Assembly (NCBI GenBank): GCA_900543035.1
Contig: UQPV01000044.1
Span: forward strand, 1-21,075
Direction of reading: 5' to 3'
DNA from: an uncultured Solobacterium sp.
GTDB taxonomy: Bacteria > Bacillota_I > Bacilli_A > Erysipelotrichales > Erysipelotrichaceae
DNA: 21,075 nt
The translations under genes were made by a program, and so were the position numbers. Each line of letters begins with the position of its first letter. Within the stretch, counting starts at the first letter, position 1. Under the pieces are notes generated by a model that ran no database searches, was not told where the DNA came from, and saw only the letters and a program-made list of their open reading frames with translations. Positions 7,415 through 12,874 of this stretch are shown one piece after another.

Positions 7415-7558
7415 AACAACGGAGAGCTGTCGGCAGTCTATGCATTCTGAGAGACAGTAAACTGTTGGGTAAACTTGCTGCGGGATGGACCTCTATCCCT
7501 AATATCAACTTTTTCATTTCATCCCGTGGCAGCCGTGTGTAATTGCACGGTCTTTTTT
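7415..7558 (+). ncRNA. Putative stand-alone structured small RNA, class not identified
   Basis: Between prmC and map lies a segment of about 140 bases with its own -10 upstream and an intrinsic terminator at the end: CCGTGT (7533-7538) pairs with GCACGG (7545-7550), then T-rich 7551-7558. Inside, CGGGATG (7481-7487) can pair with CATCCCG (7520-7526), extended by GCTG/CAGC. GGGAT (7482-7486) can alternatively pair with ATCCC (7494-7498). GCTGTC (7426-7431) can pair with GGCAGC (7528-7533) to close the molecule, or CTGTC (7427-7431) with GACAG (7453-7457). GTAAACT is repeated at about 7457 and 7469. No open frame with a ribosome-binding site is present. map has a separate promoter downstream, so this is more likely a trans-acting RNA or sensor than a map leader. 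It lacks the diagnostic SRP RNA loop sequence. Confidence 0.55.
7533..7558 (+). terminator. Intrinsic terminator of the small RNA
   Basis: A six-pair stem CCGTGT/GCACGG (one G-U pair) has a six-base loop and is followed by TCTTTTTT. Confidence 0.75.
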
Positions 7559-7598
7559 GTATGCGATGCAGGCATCTGAGGAATTCTGCAAGGAAATG

Positions 7599-7607
7599 TG
7601 CTATAAT
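7599..7607 (+). promoter_or_regulatory. Probable map promoter
   Basis: A perfect extended -10, TGC-TATAAT (7599-7607), lies 23 bases before the map start. No convincing -35 is seen. Confidence 0.6.
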
Positions 7608-7630
7608 ACATCAATGAAGGTGATTGATGG

Positions 7631-8500
7631 ATGAATATGCAGAGAAATTCACGCTGCTGGTGCGGCAGCGGAAAGAAGTACAAACAGTGTCATGAAAAGT
7701 GGGATGACCGCTATAATGTCATGAAGCTGGAGGGGCATGTGATGCCTGAGCGCACGCTGATCAAGAGCCCTGAGGACATCCGCCTGATCCGTAAGGCGGC
7801 AGCGATCAACAACGGCGTGCTGGATGAGGTCGCCAAGCATATCCGCCCTGGCATGACGACAGAAGCGGTCAATACGCTCGTGCATGAGTTTACGATCAAG
7901 CATGGCGGGATCCCCGCCCCGCTCAACTATGAGGGTTTCCCCAAGAGCGTCTGCACATCGGTCAACGATGAGGTCTGCCACGGCATCCCTGATCGCAGCG
8001 TCGTGCTCCAGGAGGGGGACATCGTCAATGTGGACGTGACGACGATCTACAAGGGACATTACGCGGATGCATCGCGCATGTTCATGATCGGCGAGGTGAG
8101 CGAAGAGGCGCAGCGGCTGGTGCGGGTCACGAAAGAGTGTCTGCAGATCGGCATCGACGCCATCAGGCCGTGGGGCCATGTCGGCGATATCGGCGCGGCC
8201 ATCATGGAACATGCGCACCGCAACGGCTATACCGTGGTCCGTGATTTTGCGGGACACGGCGTAGGCAACGGGTTCCATGAGGATCCTGTCGTTCCGCACA
8301 TCGGACGCAAGGGCGCAGGGATGGTGCTGGCGCCGGGCATGGTGATCACGGTGGAGCCGATGATCAATGCCGGCGGATGGGAGCTGTATATCGACGCCGA
8401 CAACGGATGGACCGCCTATACCGCGGATGGCAGCCTCAGCGCGCAGTGGGAACACACCCTGCTCATCACTGAGCATGGCGTGGAGATCCTCGCCTATTGA
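7631..8500 (+). CDS. map: Type I methionyl aminopeptidase with N-terminal SEC-C zinc motif
   Basis: This enzyme removes the initiator methionine from nascent proteins in the cytosol. The 289-residue product carries an N-terminal SEC-C motif (CWCGSGKKYKQCH, residues 9-21), which likely binds zinc and may guide it to the ribosome. The pita-bread peptidase fold follows from about residue 40. All five metal ligands are visible: Asp135, Asp146, His209, Glu242 and Glu274, and His117 is also present in CHGIP. Genes with this added motif are common in Firmicutes beside a shorter map. AAGGTG (7617-7622) precedes the start. Its ATG overlaps the stop of a six-codon frame starting at 7614. Confidence 0.96.
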   Translation: MNMQRNSRCWCGSGKKYKQCHEKWDDRYNVMKLEGHVMPERTLIKSPEDIRLIRKAAAINNGVLDEVAKHIRPGMTTEAVNTLVHEFTIKHGGIPAPLNYEGFPKSVCTSVNDEVCHGIPDRSVVLQEGDIVNVDVTTIYKGHYADASRMFMIGEVSEEAQRLVRVTKECLQIGIDAIRPWGHVGDIGAAIMEHAHRNGYTVVRDFAGHGVGNGFHEDPVVPHIGRKGAGMVLAPGMVITVEPMINAGGWELYIDADNGWTAYTADGSLSAQWEHTLLITEHGVEILAY

Positions 8501-8507
8501 CGCTGAT

Positions 8508-8536
8508 TTGTCATCTGCACAGAAACGTGCTATAAT
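8508..8536 (+). promoter_or_regulatory. Strong promoter of the small cysteine-rich gene
   Basis: TTGTCA (8508-8513) and TATAAT (8531-8536) are separated by exactly 17 bases, with a TGC extension before the -10. Right after it, GTTTTGA (8543-8549) and TCAAAAC (8553-8559) form a perfect 7-base inverted repeat around TTG. It overlaps the predicted start of transcription and could be an operator or a 5' hairpin. Confidence 0.75.
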
Positions 8537-8577
8537 TTCAGTGTTTTGATTGTCAAAACGAAAAGGAGTGTTTTGGA

Positions 8578-8883
8578 ATGGAGAAATGGAGCATCGAACA
8601 ATACTGTGATCGTCTGCAGGCCATGAAGTGTGAAGCACATGATAAATTATGGCTGTATATCGAAGTAAATGCCAAAGAATTCATGAATGAATGCGAACCG
8701 GGCGTAAAGAATCTGAACGCATGCTGCAAGGCAATGCTGAGCAAGATGCTGGAGGGAGACGGGTTCATCGTTGAACCGAAGAGCCGCAGCAAGTGTGCCG
8801 GCACCCTGACCATTCGTTACTATGTCGACAATCTGAGCCCAGAGCGCCGTACGTATGCAGAAGCGATGGAAGATCAGAAATAA
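8578..8883 (+). CDS. Small cysteine-rich protein of unknown function
   Basis: I do not recognise this 101-residue protein. Support for a real gene comes from a near-consensus promoter, GGAG (8564-8567) ten bases before ATG, and a terminator right after the stop. It has six Cys (10, 18, 39, 49, 50, 73), no signal peptide and no membrane segment. The N-terminal half looks helical. The part from about residue 44 reads as a helix (VKNLNACCKAMLSKML) followed by two strands joined by a basic turn (GFIVEPKSRSKCAGTLTIRYYV). This would fit a winged-helix-like or other small nucleic-acid-binding fold, but that is only a guess. It appears to be transcribed alone between map and luxS. Confidence 0.75.
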   Translation: MEKWSIEQYCDRLQAMKCEAHDKLWLYIEVNAKEFMNECEPGVKNLNACCKAMLSKMLEGDGFIVEPKSRSKCAGTLTIRYYVDNLSPERRTYAEAMEDQK

Positions 8884-8892
8884 CAGCTGATG

Positions 8893-8924
8893 GACATTCA
8901 CCCCAGCGGATGGATGTCTTTTTA
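8893..8924 (+). terminator. Intrinsic terminator after the small cysteine-rich gene
   Basis: GACATTCA (8893-8900) pairs with TGGATGTC (8911-8918), eight pairs with one G-U, followed by five T (8919-8923). It lies about 20 bases before the luxS start, so luxS is expressed by readthrough or from an undetected promoter. Confidence 0.7.
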
Positions 8925-8944
8925 TCTATTCAGGAGGAACAGAG

Positions 8945-9409
8945 ATGAAGACGATCAAGAGTTTTTGCGTCGATCATGACGTGCTGAAAAAAGGGATGTA
9001 CATCTCCCGCATCGACGGCGATGTGGTCACTTATGATTTACGGATGGTGGTGCCGAATCAGGGCCCTTATCTGGAAAATGCCGGCCTGCATACCTTTGAG
9101 CATCTGCTCGCGACATATGTGCGCAATTCTTCATGGAGCGATGCGATCGTATATGCCGGTCCGATGGGCTGCCGCACAGGGTTTTATCTGCTGACGCGGG
9201 ATACCATGTCTCATGCAGAGGCATTGCGGCTGGTTCAGGAGGCGATGGCGTTCATCAGCGCGTTTGACGCGCCGATCCCAGGCGCTCAGTACAGCCGGGA
9301 ATGCGGCAATTATCTCGATCATGACCTGCCGGCAGCCAGGGCTTACGCACGCGATTATGCCGAAGTGCTGAAGGACTGGAGCGTCGAAAAGATGCATTAT
9401 GAGGCATGA
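8945..9409 (+). CDS. luxS: S-ribosylhomocysteine lyase
   Basis: LuxS cleaves S-ribosylhomocysteine to homocysteine and DPD, the precursor of autoinducer-2, and so links the activated methyl cycle to quorum signalling. The 154-residue length is typical. The metal site is seen as His49 and His53 in HTFEHLLATYVR plus Cys120 in ECGNYLDHDL. Glu52 is the catalytic acid/base and Cys76 in MGCRTGFYL the second catalytic residue. AGGAGG (8932-8937) precedes the start at good distance. No pfs/mtnN is adjacent. The next gene is an orphan response regulator; there is no evidence that it senses AI-2. Confidence 0.97.
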   Translation: MKTIKSFCVDHDVLKKGMYISRIDGDVVTYDLRMVVPNQGPYLENAGLHTFEHLLATYVRNSSWSDAIVYAGPMGCRTGFYLLTRDTMSHAEALRLVQEAMAFISAFDAPIPGAQYSRECGNYLDHDLPAARAYARDYAEVLKDWSVEKMHYEA

Positions 9410-9411
9410 TA

Positions 9412-9432
9412 CGCTGAATCGAATGTTCAGCG
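9412..9432 (+). terminator. Hairpin after luxS, possible weak terminator
   Basis: CGCTGAA (9412-9418) and TTCAGCG (9426-9432) form a perfect seven-pair stem three bases after the luxS stop. No T tract follows, so termination here is uncertain. Confidence 0.35.
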
Positions 9433-9483
9433 GTATGTTCGCTAAAATGGGTCTTTGAACAGATTCCGCATGTTTCTTTAGAG

Positions 9484-9545
9484 AATCTTAAGATTTATGT
9501 TCTATTCTGTATTACAGAAGAAGGAAATTGATGTTATTCTTAAGA
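9484..9545 (+). promoter_or_regulatory. Two TCTTAAGA palindromes upstream of the response regulator
   Basis: The palindrome TCTTAAGA occurs at 9486-9493 (extended to AATCTTAAGATT, 9484-9495) and at 9538-9545. The centres are 52 bases apart, close to five helical turns, so both would face the same side of DNA. They lie 35-95 bases before an OmpR-type regulator gene and could be its autoregulatory sites. I cannot fix a -10/-35 pair here. Confidence 0.4.
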
Positions 9546-9579
9546 TGACAGGACATTTCCATGCATGACAGGAGGATGA

Positions 9580-10332
9580 ATGAACATGTCGGAAAAGCAG
9601 CTGCAGGTGCTTTATGTGGAAGATGACCAGGAAATGGCAAGGAGTCTGGCGCTGGCTCTGAAAAGATACAACATCTCACTGACCGCTGCCGGCTCATATC
9701 ACCGAGCGTGGCAGCTGATCCAGACGAGATGCTTCGATCTGTATTTGATCGATGTCTTTCTCAAGGATGGAAATGGTTTTGACTTGTGCCGGGAGATCCG
9801 AGAATATGAGCGGACGCCGGTCATCTTTCTGACCAGCGCGGCCGATGAACCAGAGCAGATCAAAGGATATGAGATCGGCGGGGATGCTTATGTCAGCAAG
9901 CCGTTTACGATCGAGAGCCTGATGGCGCGGGTGCATGCCGTCATGCGCAGGCAGCACTGGCAGAATGTCCGGCTTCCCAACCGGGTGCTGACCGGAAACC
10001 TGAAGATCGATTTCAGCAGGATGAGCGTATGGCGCAACGCAGAGCCGATCGCACTGACCAAGATGCAGTTTCGCATCCTGCAGCTGCTGGTGGAAAATGC
10101 CCAGACCGTGGTGCTCCGCGACACCATCTGCAATTATCTCTGGGAAGAACGCGGCGTCATCATGGAGCAGAATACGCTGAATGTGCACGTGAGCAATCTG
10201 AAGAAAGCGCTGAAAGCAGAAGGCAGCTGCATCGAGACCGTGCACAACATCGGCTATCGTTGGAATCAGCCGGTGGAAAAAGGAGAGCGGCGGATGCTGC
10301 AGGAAGAGGAAAAAGACTGCTGCAAGAGCTGA
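9580..10332 (+). CDS. OmpR/PhoB-family response regulator, orphan
   Basis: This is a cytosolic DNA-binding response regulator of 250 residues. The receiver (about 8-122) has the acidic pair in LYVEDD, phospho-acceptor Asp58 (LIDVFLKDGNGF), Thr85 and Lys107 (VSKPF), so it should be phosphorylated normally. The winged-helix effector (about 137-233) has ALTKMQFRILQLL, ERGVIMEQNTLNVHVSNLKKAL and the closing HNIGYRW. A charged tail ending in KDCCKS is unusual. AGGAGG (9570-9575) fits either this ATG (4 bases away) or the ATG at 9586 (10 bases); the second is equally likely. No histidine kinase is next to it, so its partner is elsewhere. What it controls is unknown. Confidence 0.93.
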   Translation: MNMSEKQLQVLYVEDDQEMARSLALALKRYNISLTAAGSYHRAWQLIQTRCFDLYLIDVFLKDGNGFDLCREIREYERTPVIFLTSAADEPEQIKGYEIGGDAYVSKPFTIESLMARVHAVMRRQHWQNVRLPNRVLTGNLKIDFSRMSVWRNAEPIALTKMQFRILQLLVENAQTVVLRDTICNYLWEERGVIMEQNTLNVHVSNLKKALKAEGSCIETVHNIGYRWNQPVEKGERRMLQEEEKDCCKS

Positions 10333-10342
10333 CAGGACGCGC

Positions 10343-10371
10343 TTCCTTTTTTCGCTGAGCCGGTTTATACT
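10343..10371 (+). promoter_or_regulatory. Probable nitroreductase promoter
   Basis: TATACT (10366-10371) has a weak TTCCTT (10343-10348) 17 bases upstream. The transcript would begin a few bases before AGGAGG (10382-10387). Confidence 0.45.
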
Positions 10372-10396
10372 GGACACAGAGAGGAGGTGCGTGAAC

Positions 10397-10933
10397 ATGG
10401 AATTTGACGCATTGCTGGAACAGCGGCGCAGCATTCGCCGTTACCAGGCACAGCCGGTCGGCAAGGAGCAGATCGAACAGATGATCGAGGCGGCCATTCA
10501 GGCGCCGACCTGGAAAAATTCGCAGACCGGACGGTATCATGTCGTCATGTCGCAGCCGCTGCTGGATCAGCTGAAAGAGCAGGGGCTGGCCCGCTTCAAT
10601 GCGGAAAATACGCATGATGCGCCGGTGCTGATCGTCACCACGTTTGTGAAGGACCGCAGCGGATTTGAAAAGAACGGACAGCCGAGCAACGAACTGGGCA
10701 ATGGCTGGGGCTGCTATGATCTCGGGCTGCAGAACATGAACCTGCTGCTGAAGGCGGAAGAACTGGGCCTGAGCACGCTGGTCATGGGCATCAGAGACGC
10801 AGAGGCGATCCGCCGTCTGCTTGGCATCGATGAAGCGGAGACCATCGTCAGCGTCATCAGCGTGGGCTATCGGGACATCGATCCGCAGAAGCCGCTGCGC
10901 AAGAGCGTGGATGACGTCGCATCATTTTATTGA
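10397..10933 (+). CDS. Nitroreductase-family FMN oxidoreductase
   Basis: The 178-residue product belongs to the nitroreductase family, which are FMN-dependent NAD(P)H oxidoreductases that act as dimers on quinones, nitro compounds or other acceptors. Seen: the N-terminal FMN-phosphate-binding stretch LLEQRRSIRRYQAQPV (about 6-21), AAIQAPTWKNSQ (about 32-43), a central helix with NMNLLLKAEELGLSTLVMG, and a C-terminal ISVGYRD. The length fits the short, Firmicutes-type branch. ATG 10397 is preferred because AGGAGG lies 9 bases upstream; a GTG at 10391 is only 3 away. The gene has its own promoter and a strong terminator. The substrate cannot be predicted. Confidence 0.93.
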   Translation: MEFDALLEQRRSIRRYQAQPVGKEQIEQMIEAAIQAPTWKNSQTGRYHVVMSQPLLDQLKEQGLARFNAENTHDAPVLIVTTFVKDRSGFEKNGQPSNELGNGWGCYDLGLQNMNLLLKAEELGLSTLVMGIRDAEAIRRLLGIDEAETIVSVISVGYRDIDPQKPLRKSVDDVASFY

Positions 10934-10939
10934 TCAAGG

Positions 10940-10969
10940 CATGCATGTCTGAGGATGTGCATGTTTTTT
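10940..10969 (+). terminator. Strong intrinsic terminator after the nitroreductase
   Basis: CATGCATGTC (10940-10949) and GATGTGCATG (10954-10963) form ten pairs (two G-U) around TGAG, followed by six T (10964-10969). Confidence 0.85.
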
Positions 10970-11017
10970 AGTGCGCCTTGCGCGCCTGGCGTAGGAGGAG
11001 GGCAGGGAGGTGGTGAC

Positions 11018-11584
11018 ATGATCTCGCTGCTTTGCGGAATGCTCGCGCTGAATGCGCTGCTCAGGCATTATCAGGCGCAGCTTCGTCCGCTCTCGCTCGT
11101 GCTGCTTACCGCAGGCGCATGGGGACTGTCTGTCTGTGCGGATGATCTGCGCACGGCGTTCTTCCGTGATGCGCAGCTGCTGACCTTGATCGCGATCGCG
11201 CAGATCGATCGAAAGCGGATGATCATTCCGGATAGGCTTTCGCTGGCGCTGTTTATCGTTGGTCTTCTTTCCGGTAATCTGCCCTCGTTGGGGCAGATGC
11301 TGATCGGGATGAGCGTTCCCGCTTTGCTCATGCTGGCGATGGATCATCTGTGGAAGCCCTGCTTCGGCATGGGCGATATCAAGCTGTGTCTGGTGTGCGG
11401 GATGCTGAGGGGGACGGATTTCCTGCGTGCCTTGCAGCTGTCGCTCATCGCGGGAGGCCTGTGCGCGGCGCTGCTGCTCATCAGAAAGCGGTGCAGGCCG
11501 GACAGCCGTCTGCCCTTTGCGCCATGGATCGTCCTTGCGGATGCGGCATCCCTGCTGGAGATTTCCCTGGATCTTCTGCTATAA
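11018..11584 (+). CDS. Prepilin peptidase-like aspartic membrane protease (A24 family)
   Basis: This 188-residue hydrophobic protein has about six membrane segments. It carries the two aspartates of A24 (type IV prepilin leader) peptidases: Asp64 in AQIDRKRMIIPDRLS and Asp120 in FGMGDIKL, the G-x-G-D motif. Such enzymes cut pilin or pseudopilin leaders at the inner face of the membrane. The N-terminal methylase domain with its cysteine motif is absent, as in short TadV/CpaA-type members. No pilin, ATPase or platform gene is nearby, so its substrates must be encoded elsewhere. Start 11018 is chosen because GGGAGG (11005-11010) precedes it; the frame is also open upstream into the terminator. 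Its last codons overlap the niaR -10. Confidence 0.85.
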   Translation: MISLLCGMLALNALLRHYQAQLRPLSLVLLTAGAWGLSVCADDLRTAFFRDAQLLTLIAIAQIDRKRMIIPDRLSLALFIVGLLSGNLPSLGQMLIGMSVPALLMLAMDHLWKPCFGMGDIKLCLVCGMLRGTDFLRALQLSLIAGGLCAALLLIRKRCRPDSRLPFAPWIVLADAASLLEISLDLLL

Positions 11585-11585
11585 T
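11577..11585 (+). promoter_or_regulatory. Probable niaR promoter
   Basis: An extended -10, TGC-TATAAT (11577-11585), overlaps the stop of the upstream gene and lies 20 bases before the niaR start. No good -35 is seen. The short distance suggests the two genes may also be read as one unit. Confidence 0.5.
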
Positions 11586-11605
11586 GAGGGAGATGAGGTG
11601 ATGAT

Positions 11606-12112
11606 ATGGATCGCAGAGACAGGATCGTGGAAGAAATCAGGAAGAGCGGAAAGCCGCTGTCGGCCAGTGCCCTGGCAGCCATGCTGCATGTATCCCGGCA
11701 GATCATCGTCGGTGATGTGGCGCTGCTCAGGGCAAGGGGCATCGGCATCATCGCCACGCCGCGCGGCTATGTGCTGGAGGAGCAGACGCATCCTTGCGAG
11801 AAGAAGATCGCGGTCATGCATGGGCGTGAGCAGCTGCAGGAGGAGCTGTACACCATCGTGGATTATGGGTGCACGGTGGTGGATGTCATCGTCGAGCATC
11901 CCCTTTATGGAGAGCTGGTCGGCCAGCTGCATCTGTCTTCCCGTTATGATGTCGATCGTTTCCTGGACAGCATCCGCGAAAGCGAACCGCTCAGTCAGCT
12001 GACCCATGGCGTTCATCTGCACACCATCCGTTATCCGGATGAAGAGGCATTCGCAAAGATGAAAGAGGCGCTGCGCGAAAAAGGGATCCTGTATCCGCAG
12101 AAGATCGGATAA
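11606..12112 (+). CDS. niaR: NiaR-type niacin-responsive transcriptional repressor (HTH_11 plus 3H domain)
   Basis: The 168-residue product has an N-terminal winged helix-turn-helix (about 5-57, with LSASALAAMLHVSRQIIVGDVALLRARG) and a C-terminal 3H domain (about 66-165). That domain's histidines are visible at 72 (VMHG), 98 (VEHPLYGEL) and 134-139 (THGVHLHT). NiaR (YrxA) proteins bind nicotinic acid and a metal and repress NAD synthesis or niacin uptake genes in Firmicutes. No nad, pncB, niaP or pnuC gene is in the window, so its targets are distant. A ribosome-binding site (GAGGTGAT) precedes the start, and a terminator lies right after the stop. Confidence 0.9.
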   Translation: MDRRDRIVEEIRKSGKPLSASALAAMLHVSRQIIVGDVALLRARGIGIIATPRGYVLEEQTHPCEKKIAVMHGREQLQEELYTIVDYGCTVVDVIVEHPLYGELVGQLHLSSRYDVDRFLDSIRESEPLSQLTHGVHLHTIRYPDEEAFAKMKEALREKGILYPQKIG

Positions 12113-12116
12113 TGAG

Positions 12117-12145
12117 AGCATGTCATGAGGCACATGCTTTTTTTT
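12117..12145 (+). terminator. Intrinsic terminator of niaR
   Basis: AGCATGT (12117-12123) pairs with ACATGCT (12132-12138), followed by a run of T to 12145. Confidence 0.85.
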
Positions 12146-12239
12146 CGTATGTGCGCGCCTTATCCTGGAAATACTGCTAATGGTGATTAGGGTGGATGAA
12201 GGCATCTTGCGTAAGTGAGGGATGAAAGGAGGAATCTTG

Positions 12240-12803
12240 ATGGATGTCAGAACATTATATACGAAGATCAGAAATGGCAGTGAGCATCAGGTCCAGGAGA
12301 TGCAGGTCATCATGGAATCGTTCCTGAAACAGCGATCCCGCAGCTTCAGCGAGCTGAATCATAAGGAGCAGGCGGAACGGCTGATCTCGGAGGCGAATCT
12401 GGAGGAGCGTCAGCATCTGTATTCTTGTACGGCATTAGGCGTCGATGTGCGGGTCGGCGACATCTGCTTTATCGATTTCGGGGCAGACGCTTACCAGTGT
12501 GAGATCGGATTTCAGCATTTCGGCATCATCATGAAGCTGTTTCACGGCAAGGCATTCGTCATCCCGATGAGCGGCAATCCCAGCGCGGCGGTACAGGCTT
12601 ATGATGAGCAGGACAATCCGCGCGGCAAGCGTCACTTGATGCGCATGCCGCATATCGAGGGGCTCAATAAGCAGTCCACGCTCTTCCTCAATGACTGTAA
12701 GTTCATCAATACGGCCCGCATCATCGATGTGAAGGCGCATGTGGACCGCGGCAGTCCTCTGTTTCAGAAGATCCATTCCCGCATGCGTCAGGTGATCGGA
12801 TAA
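12240..12803 (+). CDS. PemK/MazF-like protein with an N-terminal extension, no antitoxin
   Basis: The 187-residue protein has a helical N-terminal region (about 1-68) and a C-terminal part that follows the PemK/MazF barrel pattern: VGDICFIDFG (72-81), HFGIIMKLFHGKAFVIPMSGN (93-113) and LNKQSTLFLNDCKFINTARI (142-161). In active MazF toxins a conserved Arg after the first loop (in GGVRP) and a Thr or Ser after the third strand make up the RNase site. Here the Arg position reads GFQHF, with no Arg, while a Ser remains at 111. It may be an inactive or repurposed member. No small antitoxin gene is adjacent. Start 12240 is chosen over an ATG at 12222 because AAGGAGG (12226-12232) lies 7 bases upstream. 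Fold assignment is moderate; function is unknown. Confidence 0.7.
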   Translation: MDVRTLYTKIRNGSEHQVQEMQVIMESFLKQRSRSFSELNHKEQAERLISEANLEERQHLYSCTALGVDVRVGDICFIDFGADAYQCEIGFQHFGIIMKLFHGKAFVIPMSGNPSAAVQAYDEQDNPRGKRHLMRMPHIEGLNKQSTLFLNDCKFINTARIIDVKAHVDRGSPLFQKIHSRMRQVIG

Positions 12804-12815
12804 ATCGCGCCTGCG

Positions 12816-12854
12816 CAGATTCCGACAGTCTTCGAATCTGGTGTTTCTTACAAT
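12816..12854 (+). promoter_or_regulatory. Probable spoIIE promoter, Spo0A-activated type
   Basis: A -35-like CCGACA (12822-12827) and TACAAT (12849-12854) are 21 bases apart, the wide spacing known for the Spo0A-activated B. subtilis spoIIE promoter. On the minus strand TGTCGGA (12827-12821) differs by one base from the 0A box TGTCGAA and overlaps the -35. The same area holds a 7-base inverted repeat, CAGATTC (12816-12822) and GAATCTG (12834-12840), which could also be a weak terminator of the preceding gene. Confidence 0.4.
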
Positions 12855-12874
12855 AAGAGACAAGAGGTGATGCT

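Noticed and set aside
7421..7490. Resemblance of the small RNA to a TPP riboswitch (CTGAGA, later TGGGTAA and GGGATG)
   Set aside because: The conserved helix around the pyrophosphate site and its CCAGCG-type arm are not present, and no thiamine gene follows; map has its own promoter. A covariance-model search would settle it.
7415..7558. SRP RNA or tmRNA identity for the small RNA
   Set aside because: The diagnostic GGAAGGAAGCAGC-type loop of SRP RNA and the tRNA-like ends of tmRNA are absent.
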